Part shown: one piece after another, positions 52,165 through 61,945 of the stretch
Layout of the letters: each line of letters opens with the position of its first letter
Numbering within the stretch: the first letter of the stretch is position 1
Assembly: GCA_900541015.1 (NCBI GenBank)
Contig: UQIB01000003.1
Span: forward strand, 22,015 to 86,014
Direction: 5' to 3'
Source: an uncultured Collinsella sp.
GTDB lineage: Bacteria > Actinomycetota > Coriobacteriia > Coriobacteriales > Coriobacteriaceae
DNA length: 64,000 nucleotides
Notes under the pieces: generated by a model
Databases searched by the model: none
Told to the model about the DNA's origin: nothing
What the model saw: only the letters and a program-made list of their open reading frames with translations
Program-made: the position numbers and the translations under genes

Positions 52165-54615
52165 ATGAAAAAGGCATTGCGTGCCTCAACAGCGCTTTCT
52201 TTAGCTGCTCTCTTGACGATTTCACCCGTGATGAGTCCTGTAGCCGCTGCTTATGCTGCGAATAGCGTACAATCAGTGAATATTACATCAGATTCGGCGT
52301 CCGCAGACGGTAGTGTGGCTTCACGTGACGAGGGCGCTGCTGACGGAGAGATGACTGTCGAGCAGTCGTTGCCGGTGGATGTTGACGAGGCGGCTGATGA
52401 GGATTTCGGCGTGGATGCTTCTTTGGTTGAACCGCAAGCCGAATCGACTGATTCTTCTTTTCAATATATATATCTTGCCTACCCGAACCTTATCAGTGGG
52501 GCTGACCAAGTCGTCGCGTTTGCAACTCCTAATGACAGCGATACCATCGCCTCCGCAACGCTAAACTATGTGAGTGCCAACGGAGTTCAGGGAGCTGTTG
52601 ACGCTTCCGCGCAGGCTGATAATTCTGCTGCATTTACATTCGGCTCGAAGCTAGATCCCAATACATACTTTCTTACTTCAATAACCTATGTTCTGCAGGG
52701 CGACGATGCTGAACATAAGATTGATCTCTCTGATAGGGATTATTCTTTTGCGGTTGTTGAGAGCTCTGCCAATTCCGAGGGCACTTCCGTTTACTATGCA
52801 GACGGTGAAGGCAATGCTGTTGAGGCCCAATCCATCAAGCAGGCGTTGGAATGTGCCGATTCACCGGACGGCATTTCTACCTATGCTGCACGCTCGGCTC
52901 GAAAAAACGTTCGGGTAATTGCCCTTGATGCTGGCCATGGCGGCACTGATCCCGGCGCGCAGGGAAATGGAAAGAGTGAGGCGGATCTGACTTGGAAGAT
53001 TGTTGCTGCTTGCAAGAATAAGCTTGAGGCGTATGGTTTTAAAGTCGTTCTTGCGCGCGAGCAAAGCGGTGGCTACTCCGGAAATGATTACCTTTATCGT
53101 GTCCAACGATGCGTGAGTCAAGGTGCACAGGCCTTTGTTAGCTTCCACATTAATTCCGGTTCGCCTGTTGCCCATGGCGCTGAGGTATATGCCCCCACTT
53201 CCAATGAATATGATTACACGCAAGTTTCCGTCGAGCTCGCGAATAAAGTTATGAACAACCTCGCTTCTATGGGGCTCAGCTATCGCGGTGTATTCCAGAT
53301 GGAAGTTGGAGATGAGTTTGCGGTCATCCGTTGTGCCCGCGAACAAGGTATTCCCGGCATCCTAATCGAGCATGGCTTTATTTCTAATGCGGGGGACGTG
53401 TTGAATTATTTTAGCGATGAGGGCTGCAGGCGTCTTGGCGAAGCTGATGCCGATGCGATCATTGCGCAATTTCCTAAGTCAACTTGGCTCGATTATTCTT
53501 CCGTATTCGATGCTAATTACTATTTGTCGCATTATCCCGATGTTGCTAAAGCTACGGCTGGAAATAGTGATTTAGCTCTAGACCATTTTATTAACTATGG
53601 CATGAGTGAAGGTAGGCGCGGCTCTGCCACTTTTGACGTACAGAGTTATTTTAATGAGTATCCAGATTTAAGAGCTGCCTTTGGCTTTGATTTAGTTAAG
53701 TACTATGAGCATTACGTCACGGCTGGAAAAGCAGAAGGAAGGCATGGGACCGGATGCTCAAAGATCGAGGGATACGCTACGAATATCAATGGAGTTGATT
53801 ATTCATCCGTCTATGATCCCTCATTTTATCTATCGAATAACGAAGATATTCGTAGCGCTTTTTCAAAACGAAGCCCCGCTGGCGTTGTAATGATTGACGA
53901 TGCTGCCGTGCTGCGCCATTTCGTCAGCTGCGGCATGGCGGAGGGCAGGCGCGGGAACGAGTCCTTCGACGTTTACGGCTATCGAAATCGTTATACGGAC
54001 CTGAGGAAGGCCTTCGGGCTGAACCTGAAGGGCTATTACATTCACTATTTATATTGCGGCATTAAGGAGGGGCGTAATGGCGCAAGTATGACTGGATATG
54101 AAGGTCTTATTATGTCGTCCGCCTATTCAACCTATCTAGATGCCGCCAATCATTTCACAAAGACCGTGGGCACTAAAGGATTCCCTTCAGCTGTTTATAC
54201 GGATAGGGGAGTGTCGAACATTAGAGATTTCTGCAGAATTCTATATGAAGAAGCTCAGTCGGAAGGTGTCTCACCTGAGGTTTTATATGGACAGGTGATG
54301 AAAGAAACGGGATATCTAAAGTTTGGCAATTTGGTTCAGCCTGATCAGTGCAACTTTGGAGGCCTTGGTGCCACGGGGGCTGGTAATCCAGGCTATAGCT
54401 TCGGATCTGTTCGTGAGGGACTGCGGGCGCAGGTCCAACATCTAAAGGCGTATGGTTCAACGGATCCCTTGGTTAATCCGTGTATTGATGCTCGCTTTAA
54501 ATATGTCAGTCGTGGTTGCGCTCCGAGAACCATTGATTTAAATGGTAAATGGGCTGTTCCTGGCGTTGGATATGGTGAAAGCATTGATGCAATCGCCAAA
54601 GAGGTTATTGGTTAG
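52165..54615 (+). CDS. Secreted N-acetylmuramoyl-L-alanine amidase with repeats and C-terminal glucosaminidase-like domain
   Basis: 816 residues. Signal peptide 1-33. Residues about 60-240 form an unknown, probably beta-rich domain. Amidase_3 catalytic domain 250-425 has zinc ligands H258 (DAGHGG), E272 and H328 (VSFHINSG) and catalytic E402 (LIEHGF). About 435-650 hold several ~42-residue repeats of the type FD...YL..YPDL..AFG...H...G..EGR.G, likely wall-binding. Residues 690-816 resemble a GH73-type glucosaminidase (EGVSPEVLYGQVMKETGYLKFG). It would cut both the stem peptide and the glycan. The ATG has GGGGG upstream. It is embedded in the glycan locus. Confidence 0.9.
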   Translation: MKKALRASTALSLAALLTISPVMSPVAAAYAANSVQSVNITSDSASADGSVASRDEGAADGEMTVEQSLPVDVDEAADEDFGVDASLVEPQAESTDSSFQYIYLAYPNLISGADQVVAFATPNDSDTIASATLNYVSANGVQGAVDASAQADNSAAFTFGSKLDPNTYFLTSITYVLQGDDAEHKIDLSDRDYSFAVVESSANSEGTSVYYADGEGNAVEAQSIKQALECADSPDGISTYAARSARKNVRVIALDAGHGGTDPGAQGNGKSEADLTWKIVAACKNKLEAYGFKVVLAREQSGGYSGNDYLYRVQRCVSQGAQAFVSFHINSGSPVAHGAEVYAPTSNEYDYTQVSVELANKVMNNLASMGLSYRGVFQMEVGDEFAVIRCAREQGIPGILIEHGFISNAGDVLNYFSDEGCRRLGEADADAIIAQFPKSTWLDYSSVFDANYYLSHYPDVAKATAGNSDLALDHFINYGMSEGRRGSATFDVQSYFNEYPDLRAAFGFDLVKYYEHYVTAGKAEGRHGTGCSKIEGYATNINGVDYSSVYDPSFYLSNNEDIRSAFSKRSPAGVVMIDDAAVLRHFVSCGMAEGRRGNESFDVYGYRNRYTDLRKAFGLNLKGYYIHYLYCGIKEGRNGASMTGYEGLIMSSAYSTYLDAANHFTKTVGTKGFPSAVYTDRGVSNIRDFCRILYEEAQSEGVSPEVLYGQVMKETGYLKFGNLVQPDQCNFGGLGATGAGNPGYSFGSVREGLRAQVQHLKAYGSTDPLVNPCIDARFKYVSRGCAPRTIDLNGKWAVPGVGYGESIDAIAKEVIG

Positions 54616-54650
54616 GCTATTTAATAAGATCTAAAACCGATTGGGTTAAT

Positions 54651-55853
54651 TTGACTGATAATTTAAAGAAAAACATTACATGGAATACCGTAGGCTCTAT
54701 TGCATACCTTGCTTGCCAGTGGTTAACGACAGTTGCTGTAGTTCGACTATCGTCGGATTTTACCTACGCCGGTGATTTATCTTTGGCAATGACAATCAGC
54801 AATCTATTTGTTCCAATCGGTTTATATAAGATTCGATCCTTTCAAGTATCCGATCTTTCATGTGAGTATTCTTCAGGGGAATACATTGGTTTTCGTCTAA
54901 GCACAATAGTGTTGGGATTTGTTTTCGTATTACCTTATGCATTCTTTACCTGCCAGCAGTCTTCCCTTCTCCCCGTGTACCTCTATTGCATATATAAGTC
55001 AATTGAAGTTATGGTTGATGTGTTCCATGGCATTGATCAAAAAGCGGGAAATATGATTTATTGTGGCATGTCGATGCTACTGAGAGGTATTTTGTCTCTT
55101 CTGGTGTTTTGTGCCGGAATGTATATCTCACATTCTCTTGTATTGAGTATTGTGCTGATGATTGCGGTGTCTCTACCCGTGATGATTGTTGATGCACGTT
55201 GGGCTTCTAATTTCGACTCGATCGTTCCTTCCTTTAGGTTCAAGGCGATGTCTGAACTGTTTTATAAGTGTCTTCCCGCTACGGTTGGGGTTTTTTGTTG
55301 CGCTGCGGTTACATCCGTTTCGCGTCAAGAACTTGCTACCGTACTGGGAGCCTCAATGTTGGGTGTTTATTCCTCGGTGTGTTCTCCCGCGGCAATCGTT
55401 CAGGCGGGTGCTGCTAATGCCTATGCCCCTTTGCTCGGCGCTTTTGCGAGCGCCAGCGAGTCGGAGGATAAAAAAACATTTAATACAATGTTGATGAAGG
55501 TCGTTCTTGGCGCCGTTGTTTTGTCCATTGTTATTCTGTTCGCTTGTTTTATCTGCGGCGACTACTTGTTGGGACTAATTTTTGGTGACCAAATTCATCA
55601 GTACTCTTTTTTGCTGTACGGTGCGGTTATTAGCTCGCTGCTTACGGCGTTTATCGGTTTCTTTTCCGACCTGACGATTGTTAAGAGAAAGATGGCTGGT
55701 AATCTTGTTGGTAATTTGGTTGCTTTAATTGTTGCCGTCCCCCTTTCTAGCTTATTGATTCAGCTATTTGGACCTAACGGAACGAGCGTTGCAATTTCGC
55801 TTGCTTATCTTGTCGGGTGTGTCGTGATGCTTCCATGCATTATTCGGAAATAG
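54651..55853 (+). CDS. Polysaccharide flippase (Wzx/MATE-like)
   Basis: 400 residues, about twelve membrane helices. The N-terminus NITWNTVGSIAYLACQWLTTVAVV and loop composition fit Wzx-type lipid-linked repeat-unit flippases of the MOP superfamily. The start is TTG (54651) without a strong site. A+T-rich like its upstream neighbours. It would move undecaprenyl-linked units across the membrane; a Wzy polymerase is not identified in the window unless the truncated last gene fills that role. Confidence 0.85.
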   Translation: MTDNLKKNITWNTVGSIAYLACQWLTTVAVVRLSSDFTYAGDLSLAMTISNLFVPIGLYKIRSFQVSDLSCEYSSGEYIGFRLSTIVLGFVFVLPYAFFTCQQSSLLPVYLYCIYKSIEVMVDVFHGIDQKAGNMIYCGMSMLLRGILSLLVFCAGMYISHSLVLSIVLMIAVSLPVMIVDARWASNFDSIVPSFRFKAMSELFYKCLPATVGVFCCAAVTSVSRQELATVLGASMLGVYSSVCSPAAIVQAGAANAYAPLLGAFASASESEDKKTFNTMLMKVVLGAVVLSIVILFACFICGDYLLGLIFGDQIHQYSFLLYGAVISSLLTAFIGFFSDLTIVKRKMAGNLVGNLVALIVAVPLSSLLIQLFGPNGTSVAISLAYLVGCVVMLPCIIRK

Positions 55854-56103
55854 TGCATCAGGGATTCGTTAAATACTTAGATATAAAAGTGTTTGGCTGA
55901 CGCTATATATCCACCTGCAATGACTTCTTCAACGTTAATTGGGGGAATTATCAATTTCGCGCAGGTATAAACGCTTTTTAATTCTAATTTATGCGCAGCA
56001 GTCGTCTTTTCGTTTAGGATAAGAAACGTATTAGTAGGTTAAGCATCGACTTACAATTTCTATAAGTTTCATTCACCTTTAGTTTATTTAATTGGAGCTT
56101 GAA

Positions 56104-57159
56104 ATGTGCGATAGCGTTTTCAAGGACAAGACCCTCATGATCACGGGAGGCACCGGCTCGTTCGGCAACACGGTGCTCAAGCACTTCATGGACACCGATC
56201 TGGCCGAGATCCGCATCTTCTCCCGCGATGAGAAGAAGCAGGACGACATGCGCCACCGCCTGCAGGAGAGGTCCCCCGAGCTCGCCTCCAAGGTGCGCTT
56301 CTTCATCGGCGACGTCCGCAACGCCCAGTCGGTGCGCGACGCCATGCACGGCGTGGACTACATCTTCCACGCGGCGGCTCTCAAGCAGGTGCCCTCCTGC
56401 GAGTTCTTCCCCATGGAGGCCGTGCGCACCAACGTCATCGGCACGGACAACGTGCTGCACGCCGCAATCGACGAGGGCGTGGACCGCGTCGTGTGCCTGT
56501 CCACCGACAAGGCGGCCTACCCCATCAACGCCATGGGCAAGTCCAAGGCCATGATGGAGTCCATCATCTACGCCAACGCCCGCAACGGCGCCGGCCGCAC
56601 CACGATCTGCTGCACCCGCTACGGCAACGTCATGTGCTCGCGCGGCTCGGTCATCCCGCTGTTCATCGACCGCATCCGCAAGGGCGAGCCGCTCACGGTC
56701 ACCGACCCCAACATGACCCGCTTCCTCATGAACCTGGACGAGGCCGTGGACCTGGTGCAGTTCGCCTTCGAGCACGCCAACCCCGGCGACCTGTTCATCC
56801 AGAAGGCCCCTGCCTCCACCATCGGCGACCTCGCCGAGGCCGTGCAGGAGGTCTTCGGCCGCGTGGGCACCCAGGTCATCGGCACCCGCCACGGCGAGAA
56901 GCTCTTCGAGACCCTCATGACCCGCGAGGAGCGCCTGAGGGCCGAGGACATGGGCGGCTACTACCGCGTCGCCTGCGACTCGCGAGACCTGAACTACGAC
57001 AAGTTCGTCGTCGACGGCGAGGTGGAGACCCAGGCCGACGAGTCCTACACCTCCCACAACACCGAGAGGCTCGACGTGGAGGGCACCATCGCCAAGATCA
57101 AGACCGCCGAGTACGTGCAGCTGGCGCTCGAGGGCCGCGAGCACGAGGCGGTGCAGTAG
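56104..57159 (+). CDS. fnlA: UDP-GlcNAc 4,6-dehydratase/5-epimerase (CapE/FnlA type)
   Basis: 351 residues, extended SDR fold. The first step to UDP-N-acetyl-L-fucosamine: dehydration and epimerisation of UDP-GlcNAc. NAD motif GGTGSFGN near the N-terminus; LSTDKAAYPINAMGKSKAMM shows Met where classical SDRs have Tyr before x3-K, as in the CapE group. CTRYGNVMCSRGSVIP is family-typical. ATG at 56104 with TTGGAGC upstream. Much more GC-rich and codon-biased than the flippase before it; fnlB starts 1 bp after its stop. Confidence 0.93.
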   Translation: MCDSVFKDKTLMITGGTGSFGNTVLKHFMDTDLAEIRIFSRDEKKQDDMRHRLQERSPELASKVRFFIGDVRNAQSVRDAMHGVDYIFHAAALKQVPSCEFFPMEAVRTNVIGTDNVLHAAIDEGVDRVVCLSTDKAAYPINAMGKSKAMMESIIYANARNGAGRTTICCTRYGNVMCSRGSVIPLFIDRIRKGEPLTVTDPNMTRFLMNLDEAVDLVQFAFEHANPGDLFIQKAPASTIGDLAEAVQEVFGRVGTQVIGTRHGEKLFETLMTREERLRAEDMGGYYRVACDSRDLNYDKFVVDGEVETQADESYTSHNTERLDVEGTIAKIKTAEYVQLALEGREHEAVQ

Positions 57160-57160
57160 G

Positions 57161-58378
57161 GTGCGCGTCCTCGTCACCGGCGCCAGGGGCTTCGTAGGGA
57201 AAAACCTCTGCTACGCCCTCAAGAACATAAGGGACGGCAAGGACCGCCGCGACAAGTATCAGGGGCTGCTCCCGCTCGAGGTCATGGAGTATGACCTCGA
57301 CTCGACGACCGAGGAGCTGGACGGCTACTGCTCCCGCGCCGACTTCGTCTTCAACCTGGCCGGCGTCAACCGCCCCGAGGACCAGGCGGAGTTCATGGAG
57401 GGCAACTTCGGGTTCGCCTCCACGCTGCTGGACACCCTTGAGAGCCACGTGAATAAGTGTCCCGTCATGCTCTCCAGCTCGGCGCAGGCGAGCCTGTCGG
57501 GCCGCTTCGAGGGATCGGTCTACGGCGAGTCGAAGCTCGCGGGGGAGGGCCTGTTCCGGGAGTACTCGGAGCTCACGGGGGCGCCCGTGCTCATCTACCG
57601 CTTCCCCAACCTCTACGGCAAGTGGTGCCGCCCGCGCTATAACTCAGCGGTGGCGACCTTCTGCGACGCCATCGCCAACGGCCGTCCCTACACCGTGAAC
57701 GACCCCTCAGTGGAGCTCGAGCTCCTCTACATCGACGACCTGGTCGATGAGATGCTGGGCGCCCTGCTGGGTCAGGAGCACCGCTGCGGCTACGAGGGGC
57801 TGGAGCGCGTCGACGGTGATGATTTCTGCTACGTCCCCGACACCGACGTGAAGTCCCTGGGCGAGATCGTCTACCTGCTGGGCTGCTTCCGCGACAGCCG
57901 CGAGACGCTTGCCGTCCCCGACCTTTCGGAGGGGTCCTTCTCCAAGAAGCTCTGGAGCACGTTCCTGTCCTACTACGAGCCGGGGCACTTCGCCTACGGC
58001 CTCAAGCCCAATGTCGACGGCCGCGGCTCTTTCACCGAGTTCCTGCGCACGCCGGAGCGCGGGCAGGTTTCCATCAACGTTTCGAAGCCCGGCATCACCA
58101 AGGGCAACCACTGGCACATGAGCAAGTGGGAGAAGTTCCTGGTGGTGTCCGGCACCGCGAGCATCAAGCTGAGGAAGGTGGGGGAGGACACGGAGGGCAA
58201 TCCGTTCCCCGTCGACGAGTACATTGTCTCGGGTTCGGACATGCGCGCCGTGGAGATGATCCCCGGCTACACGCACTCCATCACCAACCTGTCCGACACC
58301 GAGGACCTCGTGACGGTCATGTGGGCCAACGAGCCCTTCGACCCCGAGGACCCCGACACTTACTACGAGGAAGTCTAG
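57161..58378 (+). CDS. fnlB: UDP-sugar reductase/epimerase with cupin domain (CapF/FnlB type)
   Basis: 405 residues. N-terminal SDR reductase domain (VTGARGFVGKNL, SSSAQAS, YGESKLAGE with the Y-x3-K pair) of about 250 residues, then a C-terminal cupin epimerase domain with GNHWHMSKWEKFLVVSG metal-ligand histidines. Second enzyme of UDP-L-FucNAc synthesis. The start is GTG one base after the fnlA stop (coupled). High GC, matching fnlA and fnlC. Confidence 0.93.
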   Translation: MRVLVTGARGFVGKNLCYALKNIRDGKDRRDKYQGLLPLEVMEYDLDSTTEELDGYCSRADFVFNLAGVNRPEDQAEFMEGNFGFASTLLDTLESHVNKCPVMLSSSAQASLSGRFEGSVYGESKLAGEGLFREYSELTGAPVLIYRFPNLYGKWCRPRYNSAVATFCDAIANGRPYTVNDPSVELELLYIDDLVDEMLGALLGQEHRCGYEGLERVDGDDFCYVPDTDVKSLGEIVYLLGCFRDSRETLAVPDLSEGSFSKKLWSTFLSYYEPGHFAYGLKPNVDGRGSFTEFLRTPERGQVSINVSKPGITKGNHWHMSKWEKFLVVSGTASIKLRKVGEDTEGNPFPVDEYIVSGSDMRAVEMIPGYTHSITNLSDTEDLVTVMWANEPFDPEDPDTYYEEV

Positions 58379-58383
58379 AGGTT

Positions 58384-59502
58384 TTGACCAGATACGCTCA
58401 TATTAATAGCGTTCCAAATGGATCCACTGGGCGCATTATGATGAAGGAGCATCTTGCTCTTATTGATCAGGGGCACGAATCGCTTGCTTGCTGGGGCAGA
58501 AGAAGGCCTGCGAACAGTGTCAGTGAATACTGTTTTGGGTCACCGACTAATTTTATACTTGACGTTGGTCTTACTCTCCTTGACGGTAAGGTAGGCTTTC
58601 ATTCGGTGAGGCAAACCGACGCGTTGATTCATCGTCTTGATGAGTTCGGTCCTGACGTGGTTCACTTGCACAACCTCCATGGTTACTATTTGAATATTGA
58701 TAAACTGTTTAAATGGTTGATGAGATCTGATTGTCGTGTTGTATGGACTTTGCACGACTGCTGGGCTTTTACCGGCCATTGCCCTTATTTCACCTATTCT
58801 TGCTGCAATCAATGGAAAACTGGATGTGGCGCCAAGAGGTGCCCTCAACTTATGGGATATCCTCCAACTATTAATTCTGCATCATGTAAATGGAGCTACG
58901 AGGCCAAACGTTCGATTTTCACTTCGCTGCCTTCCAATCGAATGACTATCATTACCCCTTCTAAATGGCTGGCTGGACTGGTCGCTTGTAGCTATTTATC
59001 AAAGTATCCGATTGAGGTTGTACACAATACGATTGATCTCAACGTTTTTAAGCCACGATCCAATAGTGAGGTTTTTAGCGTTAAGGAGAAATACGGCCTT
59101 GATTCGAGGAAAATTATTTTAGGGGTTGCCTCTCCATGGTCCAAGCGTAAGGGTCTTTCAGACTTTTTTGCCCTTGCGGATAAGCTTGACAAGTCCGGGT
59201 ATTCTATTGTTTTGGTTGGACTGAGTGCTAAGCAGATGAGGCAACTACCTCCGGGGGTGGTTGGTATTCCGCGAACCGACTCTCAGATAGAGTTGGCCTC
59301 ACTATATAGTTCTGCCTCCGTTCTATTCAATCCGACATACGAAGATAATTATCCTACGGTCAATCTTGAGGCTGAGGCTTGTGGGGTTCCGGTCGTTTGT
59401 TACGATGTCGGTGGATGCTCCGAGACCTTGCATAGGGACGATTCAAAACTTGTTGAATGTGGTGACGTGCTGTCCGCCTCATTATTGTTGGCTAAATACT
59501 AG
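58384..59502 (+). CDS. Glycosyltransferase family 4
   Basis: 372 residues. GT-B fold; the N-terminus TRYAHINSVPNGSTGRIM is typical of the group using a GSTGRI loop, HLHNLHGYYLN and LHDCWAFTGHC follow, and the donor-binding C-domain has FNPTYEDNYPTVNLEAEACG with the E-x7-E pattern. The start is TTG at 58384; homologues begin at this point. Clearly A+T-richer than fnlB before and fnlC after it, so it was inserted into the fnl set. Confidence 0.87.
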   Translation: MTRYAHINSVPNGSTGRIMMKEHLALIDQGHESLACWGRRRPANSVSEYCFGSPTNFILDVGLTLLDGKVGFHSVRQTDALIHRLDEFGPDVVHLHNLHGYYLNIDKLFKWLMRSDCRVVWTLHDCWAFTGHCPYFTYSCCNQWKTGCGAKRCPQLMGYPPTINSASCKWSYEAKRSIFTSLPSNRMTIITPSKWLAGLVACSYLSKYPIEVVHNTIDLNVFKPRSNSEVFSVKEKYGLDSRKIILGVASPWSKRKGLSDFFALADKLDKSGYSIVLVGLSAKQMRQLPPGVVGIPRTDSQIELASLYSSASVLFNPTYEDNYPTVNLEAEACGVPVVCYDVGGCSETLHRDDSKLVECGDVLSASLLLAKY

Positions 59503-59523
59503 ACTCGGCTTTTAGGGAAAACT

Positions 59524-60699
59524 ATGAATTCCAATATTTCTTTTAATAACGACGGCCGCCTGAAGCTACTCATCATCGTGGGCACCCGCCCCGAGGTCAT
59601 CCGCCTGTCCGAGGTCATCAAGAAGTGCCGCCGCCACTTCGACTGCCTGCTGGCGCATACCGGGCAGAACTACGACTACACGCTCAACGGCATCTTCTTC
59701 CGCGACCTGTCGCTGGACGACCCCGACGTCTACCTGGACGCCGTGGGCGCGGACCTCGGCGAGACCGTGGGCAACATCATCGCGTCCTCCTATAAGCTGA
59801 TGGTGGAGACGCGGCCTGATGCCCTCCTCATCCTGGGCGACACCAACAGCTGCCTGTCCGCCATCGCGGCCAAGAGGCTCCACATCCCCATCTTCCACAT
59901 GGAGGCCGGTAACCGCTGCAAGGACGAGTGCCTGCCCGAGGAGACCAACCGCCGTATCGTCGACGTGATCTCCGACGTCAACCTGGCCTACTCCGAGCAC
60001 GCGCGCCGCTACCTCAAGGACACCGGCTGCGCGCCCGAGCGCACCTACGTCACGGGCTCGCCCATGGCCGAGGTCCTGCGCGCAAATCTGGATAAGATCG
60101 AGGCCTCCGACATCCTCACCGAGCTCGGCCTGGAGCCCAAGCGCTACATGCTGCTGTCCGCCCACCGCGAGGAGAACATCGACACGGAGGCGAACTTCAC
60201 GAGCCTGTTCACCGCCATCAACGCACTCGCGGAGAAATACGACATGCCGATCCTGTACTCCTGCCACCCGCGCTCCCGCAAGCGCCTGGAGGCCACCGGC
60301 TTCAAGCTGGACCCGCGCGTGCGCATGCACGAGCCCATGGGCTTCCACGACTACAACTGCCTGCAGATGAACGCCTTCGCCGTGGTCTCCGACTCCGGCA
60401 CCCTGCCCGAGGAGTCCAGCTTCTTCGCGAGCGTCGGCCGCCCGTTCCCGGCGGTGTGCATCCGCACCTCCACCGAGCGCCCCGAGGCGCTGGACAAGGC
60501 CTGTTTCACGCTGGCCGGCATCTCCGAGAGGGGCCTGCTGCAGGCCGTCCACACCGCCGTCGAGCTCGACGCGGAGGGGTCGCTCCCCGAGGCGCCCGTT
60601 CCCGACTACGCCGACGAGACCGTGTCCACCAAGGTGGTCAAGATCATCCAGAGCTACACCGGCGTCGTGGACAAGATGGTGTGGAGGAAGAGCATTTAA
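59524..60699 (+). CDS. fnlC: UDP-sugar 2-epimerase (CapG/FnlC type)
   Basis: 391 residues. Non-hydrolysing 2-epimerase family: IIVGTRPEVIRLSEVI, LGDTNSCLSAIAAKR, HMEAGNRCKDECLPEETNRR, SDSGTLPEESSF. Makes UDP-N-acetyl-L-fucosamine from the talose isomer in the last step of the pathway. The ATG at 59524 has AGGGA upstream. GC-rich codon use like fnlA/B. The stop overlaps the next start (TAATG). Confidence 0.93.
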   Translation: MNSNISFNNDGRLKLLIIVGTRPEVIRLSEVIKKCRRHFDCLLAHTGQNYDYTLNGIFFRDLSLDDPDVYLDAVGADLGETVGNIIASSYKLMVETRPDALLILGDTNSCLSAIAAKRLHIPIFHMEAGNRCKDECLPEETNRRIVDVISDVNLAYSEHARRYLKDTGCAPERTYVTGSPMAEVLRANLDKIEASDILTELGLEPKRYMLLSAHREENIDTEANFTSLFTAINALAEKYDMPILYSCHPRSRKRLEATGFKLDPRVRMHEPMGFHDYNCLQMNAFAVVSDSGTLPEESSFFASVGRPFPAVCIRTSTERPEALDKACFTLAGISERGLLQAVHTAVELDAEGSLPEAPVPDYADETVSTKVVKIIQSYTGVVDKMVWRKSI

Positions 60700-61940
60700 T
60701 GACTAGCTCATGTGCTGGAAAGAAAATGCTTGTTGTTACGCAGCATTTCTATCCGGAATCTTTTCGAATTAATGACTTGGTGAAGGGATTTGTTGAAGAC
60801 GGAGTAAGCGTAGATGTTCTCTGTGGCATCCCTAATTATCCTTCAGGCGAATGGTCTGATGGATATGGTTATTTCGGTCACCGTCGAGACGATTATTTCG
60901 GTGCGTCCGTTTTTCGGTCTGGCGAAATCCGTCGTAAGGGTAATACTTCGATACGCATTTTCCTGAACTATATTAGCTGGCCAATTACTGCTTCTTTTAG
61001 AGCTTTGAGGCTCAATAAAAAGTATGACGTTGTATTTTGCTACAATACAAGTCCTATTTTGATGGTAATTCCTGCAAGGGTTGCTGCATGGCGAAATAAA
61101 TGTCCTCTAGCAACTTATGTCTTGGATATTTGGCCCGAGAACCTTTACACAGTCTTGAATGTCCAAAGCGGTTTTCTGAGGTCTTTTGCCAAATCTTTTT
61201 GCGACAAGCAGTATGCGGCCTGCAATAAGCTGATTGCTTTGAGCGACTCTTTGGCTGATAACCTGCTTCATAGAGTCAAGCCTTTGAATTCTGATGTTTC
61301 GATAGACGTAATACCTCAACATTGCGAGGAAAGTTACGAGCAAAAGATTGTCTCATCGGAACTGAGATCGCAATTCAAAAATCAATGCGTATTCCTATTT
61401 GCTGGTTCTATAACCCCCGCCCAAGGGCTTGATACGGTTATTGAAGCGTTCTCGCGTGCAATTTCAGAGAGCCCTATCGAGATGAAGCTGTTAATTCTTG
61501 GCGATGGCATGTCTAGGGCAGAACTGCAGAAGCTCGTTTCAAGCAAGGGGCTTGATAGTTCTGTTTTGTTTTTGGGGCGCGTGGATCCCGAGATCGTGCC
61601 CATGTATTCAGATATTGCAACGGCAATGATTGCACCATTTGCTGACAATCCCGAGTTAGAGCTTACTATTCCGGCGAAAATTTCAAGTTGCATGGCGTCT
61701 TCGAAACCAATACTTGCCGTAATGCGCGGTGAAGGGGCCAATGCGGTTCGTTTTGCTAGATGCGGGTTCGTCTCCAATCCTTCAGATGTTAATGCACTTG
61801 CTAACAACATGGTTAAAATTGCTTCAATGAATAAAGACGCTATTGAAGCTTTAGGATCTAATGGCTTCAATTATTATCGTGAGCATTTCTCGAGATTGGT
61901 TTGTTTGGATAAAATTAAGCAGGTTCTATTTTCAATATAG
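60699..61940 (+). CDS. WbuB-like glycosyltransferase family 4 (probable FucNAc transferase)
   Basis: 413 residues. GT-B fold, with VVTQHFYPESFRINDLVKGF, GIPNYPSGEWSDGYG, ATYVLDIWPENLYTV and the C-terminal AMIAPFADNPELELTIPAKI segment of the WbuB-like branch. In E. coli O26 and related clusters wbuB follows the fnl genes and encodes the L-FucNAc transferase, so the same role is inferred. The ATG overlaps the fnlC stop by one base; GGAGGAAG is the ribosome-binding site. A+T-rich despite tight coupling. Confidence 0.85.
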   Translation: MTSSCAGKKMLVVTQHFYPESFRINDLVKGFVEDGVSVDVLCGIPNYPSGEWSDGYGYFGHRRDDYFGASVFRSGEIRRKGNTSIRIFLNYISWPITASFRALRLNKKYDVVFCYNTSPILMVIPARVAAWRNKCPLATYVLDIWPENLYTVLNVQSGFLRSFAKSFCDKQYAACNKLIALSDSLADNLLHRVKPLNSDVSIDVIPQHCEESYEQKIVSSELRSQFKNQCVFLFAGSITPAQGLDTVIEAFSRAISESPIEMKLLILGDGMSRAELQKLVSSKGLDSSVLFLGRVDPEIVPMYSDIATAMIAPFADNPELELTIPAKISSCMASSKPILAVMRGEGANAVRFARCGFVSNPSDVNALANNMVKIASMNKDAIEALGSNGFNYYREHFSRLVCLDKIKQVLFSI

Positions 61941-61945
61941 GTCCG

